A stretch of DNA of 64,000 nt from Callorhinus ursinus (lineage: Eukaryota; Chordata; Mammalia; Carnivora; Otariidae): assembly GCF_003265705.1 (NCBI RefSeq), contig NW_020312785.1, positions 18,814,968 through 18,878,967 of the forward strand, written 5' to 3'. The translations under genes and the position numbers were made by a program. Of the stretch, positions 1 to 11,347 are shown in pieces. The notes under the pieces are model-generated. The model did no database searches and was not told where the DNA came from. It was given only the letters and a program-made list of their open reading frames with translations. Positions within the stretch are counted from its first letter, which is position 1, and every line of letters starts with the position of its first letter.

Positions 1-319
1 GCTCTACATTGCAGGATTATAGTAATTCCATTTCTAGAAATATATCTAGAGGAAAAATTGAAATGCAAATCAGTGTTTCCATAAAATGGGAGTCAGATAC
101 ATATGTGAAATAAGATATTGAGCTGCTGTAAAACTTTTACATACAAAGAAATTTTATTTCATGAGAAAGTACTTATTGACTTAATATTAAAACAGTGATA
201 AAAGCAGGTAAAATGTGTTTAGAAATTAACTAAAAATACATATGTTTCATAAAAACCAAACCGTATCTGAAGGAAATAGCATAAAAATGAGAATAACTTT
301 TTTTTCTGAATGAGGGGAT
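1..319. other. AT-rich sequence, nothing assigned
   Basis: No repeat family, splice-like structure or long open frame was recognised here. The stretch is AT-rich with scattered short A and T runs. Confidence 0.5.
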
Positions 320-830
320 TATTCATTTATTCATACAGTAAGCAGTTACTGAGCATCTAGAACATCCCTGTCATCATTTAATATGGTTCTGGGAATACAA
401 AAACAATTCAGCTTATAAAATATTAGGGAGACTTAGATACTAAAGAAGTGCAGTGAATTGCTCTGTTTGATGTCTAATCTTATAGTGGGGTTTGCATAGG
501 AGAGTGTGGACATGCTTAAGAGGAGCCCTGACCAGGAAATACACTGAGGCAAGAGTAGGGTCAGGCAGGGTAGGGACAGCATACAGAAAATAGCAGGAAG
601 ACTGATGAAAAAAGGCTACGTTGGAGAAGGTGGTGAGGCCAATTTTTGTAAGTTGTAGAGGTTAGGATATCGGGGAAAAAAATGAAGAATATCTTTTAGT
701 TAAAATAGCGGAAACCTCACAAGAGTAAGGAGAAGCCAGCCATGAATCTGAGAAAGGCAGTCAGATCAAGCTGAATGGAATGAAAGTGTCTAAAAAGAAG
801 GATGTGTATGTAAGTTGATAAATGAGAAAA
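320..830 (-). repeat. L2 LINE relic (reverse orientation)
   Basis: The start resembles the reverse complement of the L2 3' end (attcatttattcata, then gagcatctag, then a phrase like ggttctgggaatacaaaaac). The G-rich part that follows (gaggcaagagtagggtcagg) fits the more upstream L2 3' region. It is strongly diverged. Family identity is from memory of the consensus, and the edges are approximate. Confidence 0.45.
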
Positions 831-2949
831 TAAACATCTCAAAAATGCTTCCTTCAAAAAAGTCAAGATCGGATTCATGTGGCTATAAGATGAAAAGTCT
901 AGTTTCTACAAAGAAAACAGTTTTTTTCTTAATACAATTTATTGTCAAAAGTGTTCTTACCAATTTTCATCTCCTTTTATGAATACACGAATTTCATTTT
1001 TTAAGCCAAAAATGACAAAAAATTTTATATTCTAATGGATTATTGATGCTAAAAATATGAACTTTTTTTTTTTTGCTCATGAAATTCTAAACTGGAAAAA
1101 TATCTTAGTAGTTAAACTTAAGAAGTGATTTATTTTGGATACTAAATTAAAGATAAATCCCATAAAATTGGACACAAGCTTCTTGCTAAAAGTAGATGGG
1201 AGCAATATTAAAATAAGCAAACACTTACTTTAATTATATATTGCATCAAAAACTCATGAAAATACCAGTCGTGGATGACATAACTCAACATTCATTCAAA
1301 TGACCGTACAGTCCCACCTCTGCCTCACCCCACTTTCCCCTCACTTCTACCCTGTCCTCTTGCAATCTTCAGTCATACTCCTGCAAACAACCTATGATAA
1401 CTTCCGAACCTAGGAAGCGAAGGGAGTGTTTTTGTTTTGTTTTTAATCTCCGCCTTTAGAAAATTAAAAAAAAATTCTCTCTGAAAGTACTCCAAATTCT
1501 CTTGACATTTATTGACCCTACACAGGACAGAGCTATATGTGACTATGTGGTCAAGGAAATAGTCTACCAAAGAAAGAAGAAGGTTGGACAGGAAGGGAAC
1601 GAGAGGATTTAGGTTGATAAAGGATCAAACCATCCAATGTATTCATGAGTAATGACTGATCTTCAAATTATCTCAAATGATAATATATTGTTTTTCATTT
1701 GCGACGCAAATTTCTAAAAAAATCATTTTTTATATGCCGGCAAATGGCTATTATAAAAGATAGGCTTTATCTGTTTATGAGTTGGACATGGCTCAATATA
1801 TATATTTTTAAATGACAATTATGATAACATAATGAAATAATGATATAAATTGTCTGACAACATAAATTAGAAAAAATCCATTATCAAATTAGGTAATTCA
1901 GTTTTATCTCTAGTTTTGATAAAAGTTTATTGATTCACTTGAATTATATCTTGATGATGATTAAATATAGTAAAATCTGAGTAATAACGAATCCTACAAA
2001 ACTTCAAGACTATGGAATTGATTCAGCTATATGGCACTCCACCTTACATCATCTTACTAATATTGATCCCACAAAGATCTCACTAATATCTGTAGGTCTA
2101 ATTAACAGTTGAATATAGCTTGACTAAAATGTTAGCCTAAAATATATTTTATATGATTTAATAGCCACCTAAAACCTATTTAATTCTCAAAGAAAAAAGA
2201 TGCGTTCTCAAACCATGTTTCTTTCTGTGGTCACTTAACCTTTCTATACAGTGTTAGAAAATGAAATCATTTTTCTTGATTATGCTAATTCCCATGAAGG
2301 TGACATTAGACAAAATAGGAGTTGAGCAATATGTTATTAAGAACAAATATTTAATTTATTTTTACTCCCATTTATTTTTATGTTATTGGCATTCTTTCTG
2401 ATGAGCTAATGCAGGAAAATATTGCCATGGTTAAGTGAGTTAGATTACTGAAAACTTCACACTTTGAGAAGTTTGTTCTTCTTTAAGTGAGTTGGGCGCC
2501 ATAAAATTATATAACAAAAATATCTGATAGGGCAAGTAGGATCCTGAATGCTGAGTAAACTTTGGTCAAGTTTTTGTGCTCATATTTGAACAAGGAGGGT
2601 TTGAAAATTTATGAATCAAAATATAGAGTAGACAGTTGAAAAATAAAATTTGTAGAACTAGAACAAATACCAAGATTTGATTGTTCCTCCTTTTATTTTG
2701 GAAAGATTTTTCCTAGACTTTAGATCCTTGTCTTTCAAAATATTAGGCATCTATTAAATAAGTCATCCCATATTAATATTCAAAGATATTAAGCTTATGG
2801 CTGAGACTTTTGTCACATCAGTCCTAGATTTATACTTTCATGTAATCCACTAGCTAGCTTACCATGGTTTCAAGTTCTGTTCACTTCCTGCCATAAATAT
2901 ACGGCAGGACTACTTTATTTACATCAATGAATTAACTTGTACTTACATC
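831..2949. other. Unique AT-rich stretch
   Basis: About 2.1 kb without a recognisable gene or assignable repeat. A short inverted repeat with CCTGCC and GGCAGG arms lies at 2887-2908. The short open frame on the minus strand at 1373-1570 has no support as a gene. Confidence 0.5.
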
Positions 2950-3590
2950 TTTATACTGATTATACCTAAATCACTACTCTTTATTCTAGGTTTTCCTCTT
3001 AAGGGCCAGATTTATGTAGTCAATAGTCTACTTACATAACTAACTTAATGTACTCCAAACACATCAACCTCTCATCATGTTCATAATTGACCTCATCTTT
3101 CCCCCAGCCTGTTCTTTGTACTCAGTTAATGGCACCTTCATTTCCCAATCGTTCTTGCAAAACTTGAGAGTTAGCCAAGCTTTCCAGGTTATGTTAACCT
3201 TCCACACATGAATGATGAAGTCTTGTCAACTTGATAGCGAAAATATTTCCTGAATAACTCACACAACTATACCTTCTCCCATTTTTTTCTTTTTTGATAG
3301 CCCTTCTTTCTTGACCCTTTCTACTTGATCAATTTACTTAGCTTTCATGGTTGCCAAAACTTCCAGAGACCTTACTAAAATGTAAATTCATGCCCATTCT
3401 TAAATGTATTCATTTGCTCTCTACTATCTTCAGAACTTAATTCAAAGTCATTAGCATTGCATTCAAAGCTCTTGTGGTCTAGCACATGCCAGCTTTTCTT
3501 GCCCCTCCCTGACCTACTCTCTGCATTCCAAAGATGCCTGTGAGTCTAGTACACAGTATATGATATGCTCAATACCCACTGAATAAACAC
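2950..3590 (+). repeat. L2 LINE 3' region
   Basis: The stretch follows the L2 3' consensus in order: a segment like catgttcataattgacctca, then ctcagttaatggcaccttca, and later acttaattcaaagtcattag followed by a CTTGCCCCTCCCTGACC-like block. It is ancient and heavily substituted, with approximate edges. Confidence 0.6.
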
Positions 3591-4332
3591 TTAAATAGAT
3601 GAAAATAAATGATGGGAAACTAACTGCATGCTTTATAAGTTTGAGCTGTTGAATATTTCTGAGTTTTAAAACATTTGTTTTAAAATCCAGAATACATTCT
3701 GGATTCTGTATATTTTAGATGGTTCAGTGAAAGTGACTACTAAAACTTAACATCTGTGCTCATCGTGTGCAGAGGAGATGGGGTGGCATCACATAAATTT
3801 TGTCCACCTCTTTCCTAAAAGATAATCCAAAAGCGTAATTGGAGAAAATCGTAATTTATTCATCTACTACTTTACCATTCTGGCTTCTCCATTAACTGCG
3901 ATGAAAAAAAATTACCGAGTAGGTATTATGGTTGAAGTTTTAGGGACATAATAACAGCTGTGCTGTTAATGTCTCCATTTAGTTGAAATCCTTTGGTTTG
4001 GGACTGCTATATGGAAAAACTGAGTTTGTGGTTGGGAGCCTGAAGGAGAAGTATTCCCTTTCAACTGACTCTCCACTTTGAGTTTCACTGAAGGTGCTTG
4101 ACTTGACTGGAGATCTAACCTTCACCACAGTGATTTGAATATATGGAGAGCTCCAGAATCTACTTGGTTTCTTTGGGCATCTTAAATCAGAAGATGCTCG
4201 AAGGTCACTGCTGATAAGACTGAGTCCCTGAGGTTTGTCGTGAAAAGGAGTTAAGAGGTAACAGAACTCTCCCATGAGGACAGTGAGGTACATACTGGTT
4301 AAAGTTTTCCCTTTTCTCACTATATTGCTCTC
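3591..4332. other. Unassigned unique sequence
   Basis: No family was recognised. The minus strand has a 113-codon open frame (3979-4320), but it shows no domain and no splice-like edges, and its length is not exceptional for random AT-rich DNA. I treat it as non-coding. Confidence 0.4.
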
Positions 4333-4352
4333 TAAACACAGAGGCTTTTAAA
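4333..4352. repeat. Left target-site duplication of the U2 retrocopy
   Basis: TAAACACAGAGGCTTTTAAA, identical to 4404-4423. Its TTTAAA end overlaps U2 AGTTTAA by microhomology, so the exact junction is ambiguous by a few bases. Confidence 0.95.
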
Positions 4353-4404
4353 CTGATAAGAACAGATACTACACTTGATCTTAGCCAAAAGGCCGAGAAG
4401 CAAT
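4350..4404 (-). pseudogene. 3'-truncated U2 snRNA retrocopy
   Basis: Read on the minus strand, the sequence matches the first 54-57 nucleotides of U2 snRNA, including GCTTCTCGGCCTTTTGGC and the branch-site-recognition stretch GTGTAGTATCTGTTC. There is one obvious change near the 5' end (ATTGC for ATCGC). The copy stops just after U2 CAGTTT. The stem-loops beyond that, the Sm site and the 3' half are missing, so it cannot make a functional snRNA. A perfect 20-bp direct repeat flanks it (4333-4352 and 4404-4423), which marks retrotransposition. There is no poly(A) tail. The L1 machinery is the likely source (inference). Confidence 0.93.
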
Positions 4405-4423
4405 AAACACAGAGGCTTTTAAA
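4404..4423. repeat. Right target-site duplication of the U2 retrocopy
   Basis: Identical 20-bp copy of 4333-4352, directly abutting the U2 5' end. Confidence 0.95.
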
Positions 4424-4954
4424 TGCTAGTTCTCTGAATGGTAAAGTATATTTTAAACGTTTTCTCTGAAACCACCCAAACAGGAAGTGAATTTTTCCTT
4501 TCTAATAATAGAACATAAAAATACGCCCACAAGCCAGGCAAAGCAGAAAACTTAAGGCAATTATAAGGGTAAATTAGACACCGGGTTGTTTCTGCCTTGC
4601 TAATCCAGGTAACTGAAACTGAAACAAGTTCAGGCTTGCGATGGGCCCGGGTTTCCTCTTCGCTCTGGTGGTAGAGACCCAGGATGTTTTCACTAGTCTG
4701 GAACCAGGTTTCAGCTACAGCAGTTTTCTCTGTCTGTGGTACATTTTGAAATATGGAATGAATTACTGGAGTTTCAAGTGATAGATTCAAGCAATAAGTT
4801 AATTTGACAGCAATAAGTTAATGAGAAAATAAAGCTTTCATTGACAGAATTGACGCATAGATCCCTGGCTGTGTATGTATAACTGTAATACATATACATA
4901 AATACACACAAAAGTAGATATGTACTTTTCTCCGGTTTTGACCTTCTCTCTTCC
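4424..4954. other. Unassigned unique sequence
   Basis: It contains a 123-codon minus-strand open frame (4419-4790) without a recognisable domain. An 18-bp near-tandem repeat of agcaataagttaat occurs near 4792-4824. Nothing here is supported as a gene. Confidence 0.4.
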
Positions 4955-5400
4955 TCAATGGGCACCTCAAATTTAACGTCTAAAACTGGATTCTTTTTGA
5001 GGTCTCTCCCTGCTTTCCAAATACTTACTTGTCCTCGGATATACCTTAGCTTAACTTAGGATATCACTGTTCATCCAGGAACCCAAGTCATGAATGGGGA
5101 ATTTTCCAAGGTTTCATCCTTTCTCTTTGTGCTGTGAATGCTCCTCCCCCTTCCAGTACCCATTAACTGAGAGGTTCCACTGATTCTACTTCGCAAGGGA
5201 CTCCTGAATCTCTGCACCATTGCCCCTCCTCCATGCTCCGTCCCTTCCTTTATTGCTCTCTGTTAGGTCTTTGTCTTTTCTTGCCAACCCTAGTGAAATG
5301 GACCCCTAGTTAGTATCACTGTGTCTGTCCTTCTCCCCTGCACTTAGTCATCTATAATCATACTATCATACAGCCTCACGATGTCATGTTCCTATTAAAC
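4955..5400 (+). repeat. L2 LINE fragment
   Basis: It matches the more upstream part of the L2 3' region: a phrase like ccaggaacccaagtcat, then a pyrimidine-rich block, then ccactgattctacttcgcaa and ctcctgaatctctgcacc. It is diverged and the edges are approximate. Confidence 0.5.
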
Positions 5401-5639
5401 ACAGCTAAAGCCTGGGGCCTTAGTATTGCAGAGAAATGTCTCCATCACCTGGCTTCTACTTAATGTCTCCATTCTCCACACACACACCCCTCTGTCATAT
5501 CATTTTTATTCCACTGCAGAAGACTGCAGATCTTCCCCTCCCCCTACTAAGCACTGCTATTTTATGCTTCTGTAACTTTGCCTAGTTCTTCTTCCTAGAG
5601 TTGTGTTTACCTCTGGTTGGTCAGCTAGTTCAAATTCAT

Positions 5640-5735
5640 TAAATTTTTCGTTCACTCAACAAATATTTATTAAGCACCAACAATGTACCAGTTACTGAAT
5701 TAAATGCTGAATATCAGACTATGTTCCTTCCCTAT
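5640..5735 (-). repeat. L2 3'-end relic
   Basis: The phrases gttcactcaacaaatattta and ttaagcaccaacaatgtacc are the reverse complement of the typical L2 3' terminus. A following stretch to about 6020 ends in gcttaataaatatg, which may be a second L2-type tail on the plus strand. Confidence 0.5.
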
Positions 5736-6400
5736 CCTGCTTTTTAAATTTAGTTTAGTTTTCATTAAGAACCTTCATGGGCATCATCTCCTCCAAGACA
5801 CCTGAGAGGCTGGTCTATCACCTGGCTTCTGTACCTACAAATTTCCAATGAATGTCCCAATCACTACACTGGAAACATGTTTGCTTATCTGTCTTACCCA
5901 AAACACTGTGGTCATTGTAGGGCAAGTTCTTGTGTCTTCTTCTTCTTTTCATTTCCTGAGTCCACTGTCTGGTCTATGACTATTGCTTAATAAATATGTT
6001 TTAAACTGAGTTGAATGTTACTAAGATTGAAGATTGCCAATGTAAATTAAATTTAATGCAATCCTTTCAGGTCTCTCCCACCATCATTATTTTTTATTCT
6101 CGTGCTGTTCTTTCTCTCGTTGTTTTTCCTCTTTGCTGTCTACATCTCCTTTCTCTTTGCTTAAGTATTTGGAAAACTGTGTGTAGGCTCTGTCATCTAG
6201 AAGTGGTATTAGCACTGGCTACTTTTTTGGTCAGAGGAGCTTATTCGTGTTTTGCCGGCAATGGGAATTCTAGGTTTCAGGTGGCTGAGAGAGAAAATAA
6301 GTTCAGAAAGAAAAGGGAGAACAAGAAAACAGTTTATAGAGGGGAATGCTACTGGAACCAGTGCTCGTGATGCAATGAAATCAGATGTGGGAGTATTGTA

Positions 6401-6433
6401 TCCAATACTGGGAGTATCCAACCCAGTATTGGA
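6401..6433. repeat. 12-bp perfect inverted repeat with 9-nt spacer
   Basis: TCCAATACTGGG at 6401-6412 and CCCAGTATTGGA at 6422-6433 are exact reverse complements around a 9-base spacer. A third related piece (gagtattg) lies just upstream. No element family was recognised. Confidence 0.9.
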
Positions 6434-6509
6434 ATCATGAGCTGTTACTGTCTTTTAAGGCATCTGTCTTTAGATACACACTCAACACACATGAAAATGC
6501 ACTCAAGTG

Positions 6510-6552
6510 CACACATACACACAGGCACACACACACACTCACACATACATAG
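6510..6552. repeat. CA-rich simple repeat
   Basis: Imperfect (CA)n with interruptions. Confidence 0.85.
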
Positions 6553-6716
6553 GCATACTCTTGCACTTTATTATGCCTGAATTGCCCATTTTTCTAAAAA
6601 CTAGAAATATCCTACTTATTCTGCAGGTTCCAGGTCAAAACCCATTATAACCCAGGTCACATTTACCCCACTCTATTCTGATGGGAATGACCAAAAACTG
6701 TGGTAAATGACCACAT

Positions 6717-6927
6717 ATTTTAAAAATATTTATGTATTTGAGAGAGAGAGAATGAACGTGAGTGCAAGAGCACCATGAGTAGGGGGAGGGGCGGAGGGAG
6801 GGCATTTCAAGCAGACTGCCCACTAAGCATGGAGCTTGAGACAGCGCTCCATTCGAGACCCTGAGATCATGACCTGAGCCAAAATCAAGAGTTATATGCT
6901 TAGCTGACTGAGCCACCCAGGTGCCCC
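6717..6927 (-). mobile_element. Can-SINE, older type
   Basis: On the minus strand it reads GGCACCTGGGTGGCTCAG, a segment like CTCTTGATTTTGGCTCAG, a CT-rich middle and a short A-rich tail. The first part derives from a tRNA and keeps A-box and B-box-like sequences. The target-site duplication AAATGACCACAT is exact (6705-6716 and 6928-6939). It is not a tRNA gene. Confidence 0.93.
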
Positions 6928-7434
6928 AAATGACCACATTTTTAATGCCTGGCCCATTGTGAATAAATATACAAATAAAATACAATGTAAGTTAACTATT
7001 AGATAAATCAAATAAAAAGGGCAAATAAAATATATCCAATATATTGCTTTAAAATTATTAGATTTAGCAGAAATAGAATCACTTTGTCAAAATGCTAAAA
7101 AGCTTTCTAAATGTTTATTCCCAATTTCTCTACTATGTCATCATGAACCAGAAACAGCATGTAAACTGGAAACAGTCCACAGACCATGCTTTGAGAAATA
7201 CTGCTCTAGGGGAACTAGTATCAATTTACACAGTAGCCAGTGTACGCATGCTCACTAAGTAAATTAAAGAACAGAGGAAGACACCAGAGCTTGGGGGGTT
7301 GTTTTTTGTTTGTCTGTTTGTTTTCCTATTTTGGACATGTTTTATATTTTTCTCTTTAAAGTTTTGAAATATTTACTATTAGCATTACCCAAGTGATTCA
7401 GAGTCAGTTTCCCAGTAAACGTTTCCATACACTA

Positions 7435-7528
7435 ATTCATTCCTCACTAGCATTTATTGAGCATAGGCTAGATACCAGACACTGTTCAAGATGCTAAGGT
7501 TCAAATTTATATAAGCTATGGTCCCTGC
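7435..7528 (-). repeat. L2 3'-end relic
   Basis: The phrases gcatttattgagcataggct and cagacactgttcaagatgct match the reverse complement of the L2 3' terminus. It directly precedes an old L1 tail. Confidence 0.5.
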
Positions 7529-8345
7529 ATCAGACAAATCCAAATTAAAGGTCATTCTAGAAAACAACTGGAATGTAATCATCAAAAATATCAGGGTCAT
7601 GAAAGTTAAGGGGAAGTCTGTAGAACTTTTCTATACTTATGGAGACTAATAAAACATGATTATTGAATGAGGCACATCGTTCAGAAACAAATTCTTACAT
7701 TCTAAAGGATAGCAGTTGTAATTTATTTGGACAACTGATAAAACTTGAATGGAATCTGAAGATTAGATGGTAGTAATATAACAATGTTAATTTCCTGTTG
7801 TATTAGTCAGCTCAGGCTGCCATAACAAAATATCATAGACTGAATGGCTTAAACGACAGGAATTTACTTCTCATAGGTTTGGAGGCTAGGAAGTCCAAGA
7901 TTAAAATGCTAGCCAATTCCTTTCTTTGGTGAGAACTCTCTTCCTTGTTTGTGCCCTCAAATGGCAGAAAAAAAGAAAGGAAGCTAGCCCTTTGGTGTCT
8001 CTTCTTATAAGGGCACTAATCCTATCATGAGGGCCCCACCTTTATGATATCATCTAAACCTACTTAGGTCCCAAAGGCCTCTTCTTTAAATACCATTACG
8101 ATGGGGAATAGGGCTTCAACATTTGAATCTGGTGGTGGGAGTGGGGATACCTGAGTCCTTAGCACCTGAGGTTGATGACTTTATTGTGGTTAGGTGAATA
8201 ATGTCTTTGTTTATGAGCAGACACAGCCTAAAGTAATTTAGAGTAATGGGGCATCAGGTTGGAAATTTACTCTCAAATGGTTTTCTGTGCTTACTTAAAA
8301 TTTTTCTATAAGTTTATGATTATTTCCAAAAAAAGTTTTAAAGAT
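7529..8345 (+). mobile_element. Ancient L1 (L1M-type) 3' end, split by an LTR
   Basis: The phrases agacaaatccaaattaaagg, gtcattctag and aatttcctg before the LTR, and gatgactttattgtggttag with tactctcaaatgg after it, follow an L1M 3' UTR in order. The MLT1 LTR at 7799-8164 interrupts it, so the L1 is the older of the two. A related tail recurs at 48.2-48.6 kb. Confidence 0.6.
7799..8164 (-). mobile_element. Solo MLT1 LTR (ERVL-MaLR)
   Basis: The sequence begins TGTATTAGTCAGCTCAGGCT, continues with aaatatcatagactgaatgg, and later has tcttataagggcactaatcc and agggccccacc. These are landmarks of an MLT1 LTR on the minus strand. The termini are TG and CA. The flanks CCTGT (7794-7798) and CCTGA (8165-8169) fit a 5-bp target duplication with one mutation. 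No internal retroviral sequence is present. Confidence 0.8.
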
Positions 8346-9370
8346 ATTGTTTCTGGTCTCAAGATTCTTAATTCTATTTGGGAAGAGAGATATGTAAGCA
8401 CCTGTAATTAGATACCACTAACTGTAGTGAAATGTGTGGTAGTATAAGAAAGTATTGAATTAGCAGAGGGAACGGTGAGTTTGTCTGGAAGGAAAGCAGA
8501 GAGACCTCAAAAACAATGTAAATCTTAAACAGGTCAGATTGGAAAACAAATGAGGGTCCATTGGATCCATGTTTACTTAGTAATAATTATGTGACAGGAT
8601 TTGCATGTTTGATATATAATTTTGCCAAGAATTTGACTTCCTTTTGATCTATCATCTCTTTTCATTATTTCCTTTTTAAGACTTATAAAAGACAAAGGTT
8701 TGTAAAAAAACTTGAAAAAAAGGAAAGATAGTAATAAATTAGCAGTCGAAGGTAAATTGGGGGTCAGATAAAAGTGTCCAAGAAATGATGTTTCTTAGCC
8801 ATCACATATCATAATACATTTTAACACCTTCTTAGCTTCCTTGGTTCACTCTTGTTCTCCCTCTTACAGTCTTTCTGGCCTCTGGAATCCAGAGACAGAT
8901 TGAAAAGACTTATCTGGTAGGTCTCCATATTTGTCACTATGACTATGGCCCTCCTTAAAATATTATATTAAATTTCTAATGGACAAGGAAGAACAGGATT
9001 AGAGTGTTCCTTAATTTCTCTATTTCTTATAGAGAGCTATGGCTCATTTATTGATTGGTCAAATATTTACACTTTATCTATGCAAAGGTAGAAAATTGCC
9101 TATGTAAGGCACATCTTGACTCATTGTATGGCTTCCTTTTTTTTCCAATTAAAAAAAATTTGATCTAACACTCAAAAACTGTAAGATTTTACATAAAAAT
9201 TCCAATGTTCAACTCTCTATACCTTTAGAAGTTATGGCCACTAGAACAAACAACTGACTAGAAATTTGGACTGGAATGAGTTGAGGTAGCCCGTGTATGT
9301 TGAAGATATGATCATCTGTTCCCCAGTTCACACCACTCCCTATTGTCTGATATTGGTTTGTTATATTCAC
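8346..9370. other. Unassigned stretch
   Basis: It may include a weak L2 relic around 8370-8560. An exon-like pattern at 8870-8916 on the plus strand (good pyrimidine tract plus CAG, then CTG followed by gtaggt) is reported under findings. No gene is supported. Confidence 0.4.
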
Positions 9371-9472
9371 TTTTTTTTTTTTAAGGAGCCTGATGTGGGG
9401 CTCGATCCCAGGACCCTGGGATCATGACCTGAGCCCAAGCAGACGCTTAACGACTGAGACACTCAGGCACCC
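9371..9472 (-). mobile_element. Can-SINE with deleted middle
   Basis: On the minus strand there is a tRNA-like head with GGTCATGATCCCAGGG and GGATCGAGCCCC. It runs straight into the A-tail, so the usual CT-rich middle is missing. The flanks are only weakly similar (tttgttatat and cttgttgtat), a possible decayed target duplication. Confidence 0.85.
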
Positions 9473-9778
9473 TTGTTGTATGTGTGAGTCCTGAAGGTAC
9501 TTGCATATTCAACCCTGGCCGAATAGATAACAACGACTGGGAGAGCTTTGATGACAAAGAGAGCAAAAGTATGCATTTGAAATACTGTTTCAAGCTCCAG
9601 ATTTAAAAAGGTCAGCAATGAGCTCAAAAGAAATTTTTTGTAGAAAAGACTAACCGTGATCTTTCCTCCTTCCTAACTTGACCAGTAAAAAAGTATGTGA
9701 AATCAAAGTTGGGGCTAGTCAGATGAGGAGAAAAACTATTGTGCACTCGGCATTACAATCAGTTTCAAAAGAGACTTT

Positions 9779-9795
9779 TATACCCACTAATTCTT
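9779..9795. repeat. L1 target-site duplication, left copy
   Basis: TATACCCACTAATTCTT, exact match to 11348-11364. Confidence 0.95.
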
Positions 9796-11347
9796 TTTTT
9801 TTTAATTTTTATTGTTATGTTAATCACCATATATTACATCATTTGTTTTGGTGTAGTGTTCCATGATTCATTGTTTGTTCATAACACCCAGTACTCCATG
9901 CAGAATGTGCCCTCTTTAATACCCATCACCAGGCTAACCCATCCCCCTACCCTCCTCCCCTCTAGAAACCTCAGTTTGTTTTTCAGAGTCCATCATCTCT
10001 CCTGGTTTGTCTCCCCCTCTGACTTACTCCCCTTCATTCTTCCTCTCCTGCTATCTTCTTCTTTTTCTTTTTTCTTAAAATATGTTGCGTTATTTGTTTC
10101 AGAAGTACAGATCTGTGATTCAACAGTCTTACACAATTCACAGCACTTACCGTAGCACATACCCTCCCCAATGTCTATCACCCAGCCACCTCATCCCTCC
10201 CACCCCCAACCACTCCAGCAACCCTCAGTTTGTTCCTGAGATTAAGAATTCCTCATATCAGTGAGGTCATATGATACATGTCTTTCTCTGATTGACTTAT
10301 TTCACTCAGCATAACACCCTCCAGTTCCATCCATGTCATTGCAAATGGCAAGATCTCATTCCTTTTGATGGCTGCATAATATTCCATTGTGTATATATAC
10401 CACCTCTTCTTTATCCATTCATCTGTCGATGGACATCTTGGCTCTTTCCACAGTTTGGCTATTGTGGACATGGCTGCTATAAACATTGGGGTGCACGTAC
10501 CCCTTTGGGTCCCTACATTTGTATCTTTGGGGTAAATACCCAGTAGTGCAATTGCTGGATCGAATGGTAGCTCTAATTTCAACTGTTTGAGGAACCTCCA
10601 TACTGTTTTCCAGAGGGGTTGCACCAGCTTGCATTCCCACCAACAGTGTAGGAGGGTTCCCCTTTCTCCACATCCCTGCCAACATCTGTTGTTCCCTGAC
10701 TTGTTAATTTTAGCCATTCTGACGGGTGTGAGGTGGTATCTCATGGAGGTTTTCATTTGGATTTCCCTGATGCCGAGCGATGTTGAGCATTTTTTCATGT
10801 GCCTGTTGGCCATTTGGATGTCTTCTTTGGAAAAACGTTTGTTCATGTCTTCTGCCCATTTCTTGATTGGATTATTTGTTCTTTGGGTGTTGAGTTGGAT
10901 AAGTTCTTTATAGATTTTGGATACTAGCCCTTTATCTGATATGTCATTTGCAAATATTTTCTCCCATTCTGTCGGTTTTCTTTTGGTTTTGTGGACTGTT
11001 TCTTTTGCTGTGCAAAAGCTTTTTATCTTGATGAAATCCCAATAGTTCATTTTTGCCCTGGCTTCCCGTGCCTTTGGTGCTGTTTCTAGGAAGAAGTTGC
11101 TGCGGCTGAGGTCGAAGAGGTTGCTGCCTGTGTTCTCCTTTAGGATTTTGTTGGACTCCTGTCTCACGTTTAGGTCTTTCAACCATTTGGAGTCTATTTT
11201 TGTGTGTGGTGTAAGGAAATGGTCCAGTTTCATTCTTCTGCATGTGGCTGTCCAATTTTCCCAACACCATTTGTGGAAGAGACTGTCTTTTTTCCATTGG
11301 ACATTCTTTCCTGCTTTGTCAAAGATGAGTTGACCATAGAGTTGAGG
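9796..11347 (-). mobile_element. Young 5'-truncated L1
   Basis: On the minus strand this is the C-terminal part of L1 ORF2, a 3' UTR of about 450 bp with a polypurine-rich tract, and a short A-tail (the T run from 9796). A 17-bp perfect target duplication TATACCCACTAATTCTT flanks it at 9779-9795 and 11348-11364. The open ORF2 frame and clean duplication suggest recent insertion by the usual L1 target-primed mechanism. The 5' UTR, ORF1, and the endonuclease and main reverse-transcriptase regions are missing, so it cannot move by itself. Confidence 0.95.
10253..11347 (-). pseudogene. L1 ORF2p C-terminal fragment
   Basis: About 364 codons of L1 ORF2 remain open up to the normal-looking ORF2 stop at 10253-10255. 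The fragment covers the region after the reverse-transcriptase core. A CX3CX7HX4C cysteine-histidine motif, typical of the ORF2p C-terminus, is encoded at about 10631-10684, followed by the conserved WKKRWYIY-like and [10 protein letters not shown] stretches. The reading frame starts at the truncation point and its first few codons come from the flank, so there is no genuine start codon. ORF2p needs its endonuclease and reverse-transcriptase domains, both lost here. Opposite-strand open frames in this interval are shadows. Confidence 0.93.

Noticed and set aside
2887..2908. Inverted repeat CCTGCC...GGCAGG
   Set aside because: The arms are only 6 bp; it is likely chance.
3979..4790. Two minus-strand open frames of 113 and 123 codons, on either side of the U2 insert
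   Set aside because: No domain, no splice-like edges, and frames of this length are expected by chance in 64 kb read six ways.
9678..11333. Several plus-strand open frames opposite the young L1
   Set aside because: They are antisense shadows of L1 ORF2 and its 3' UTR.
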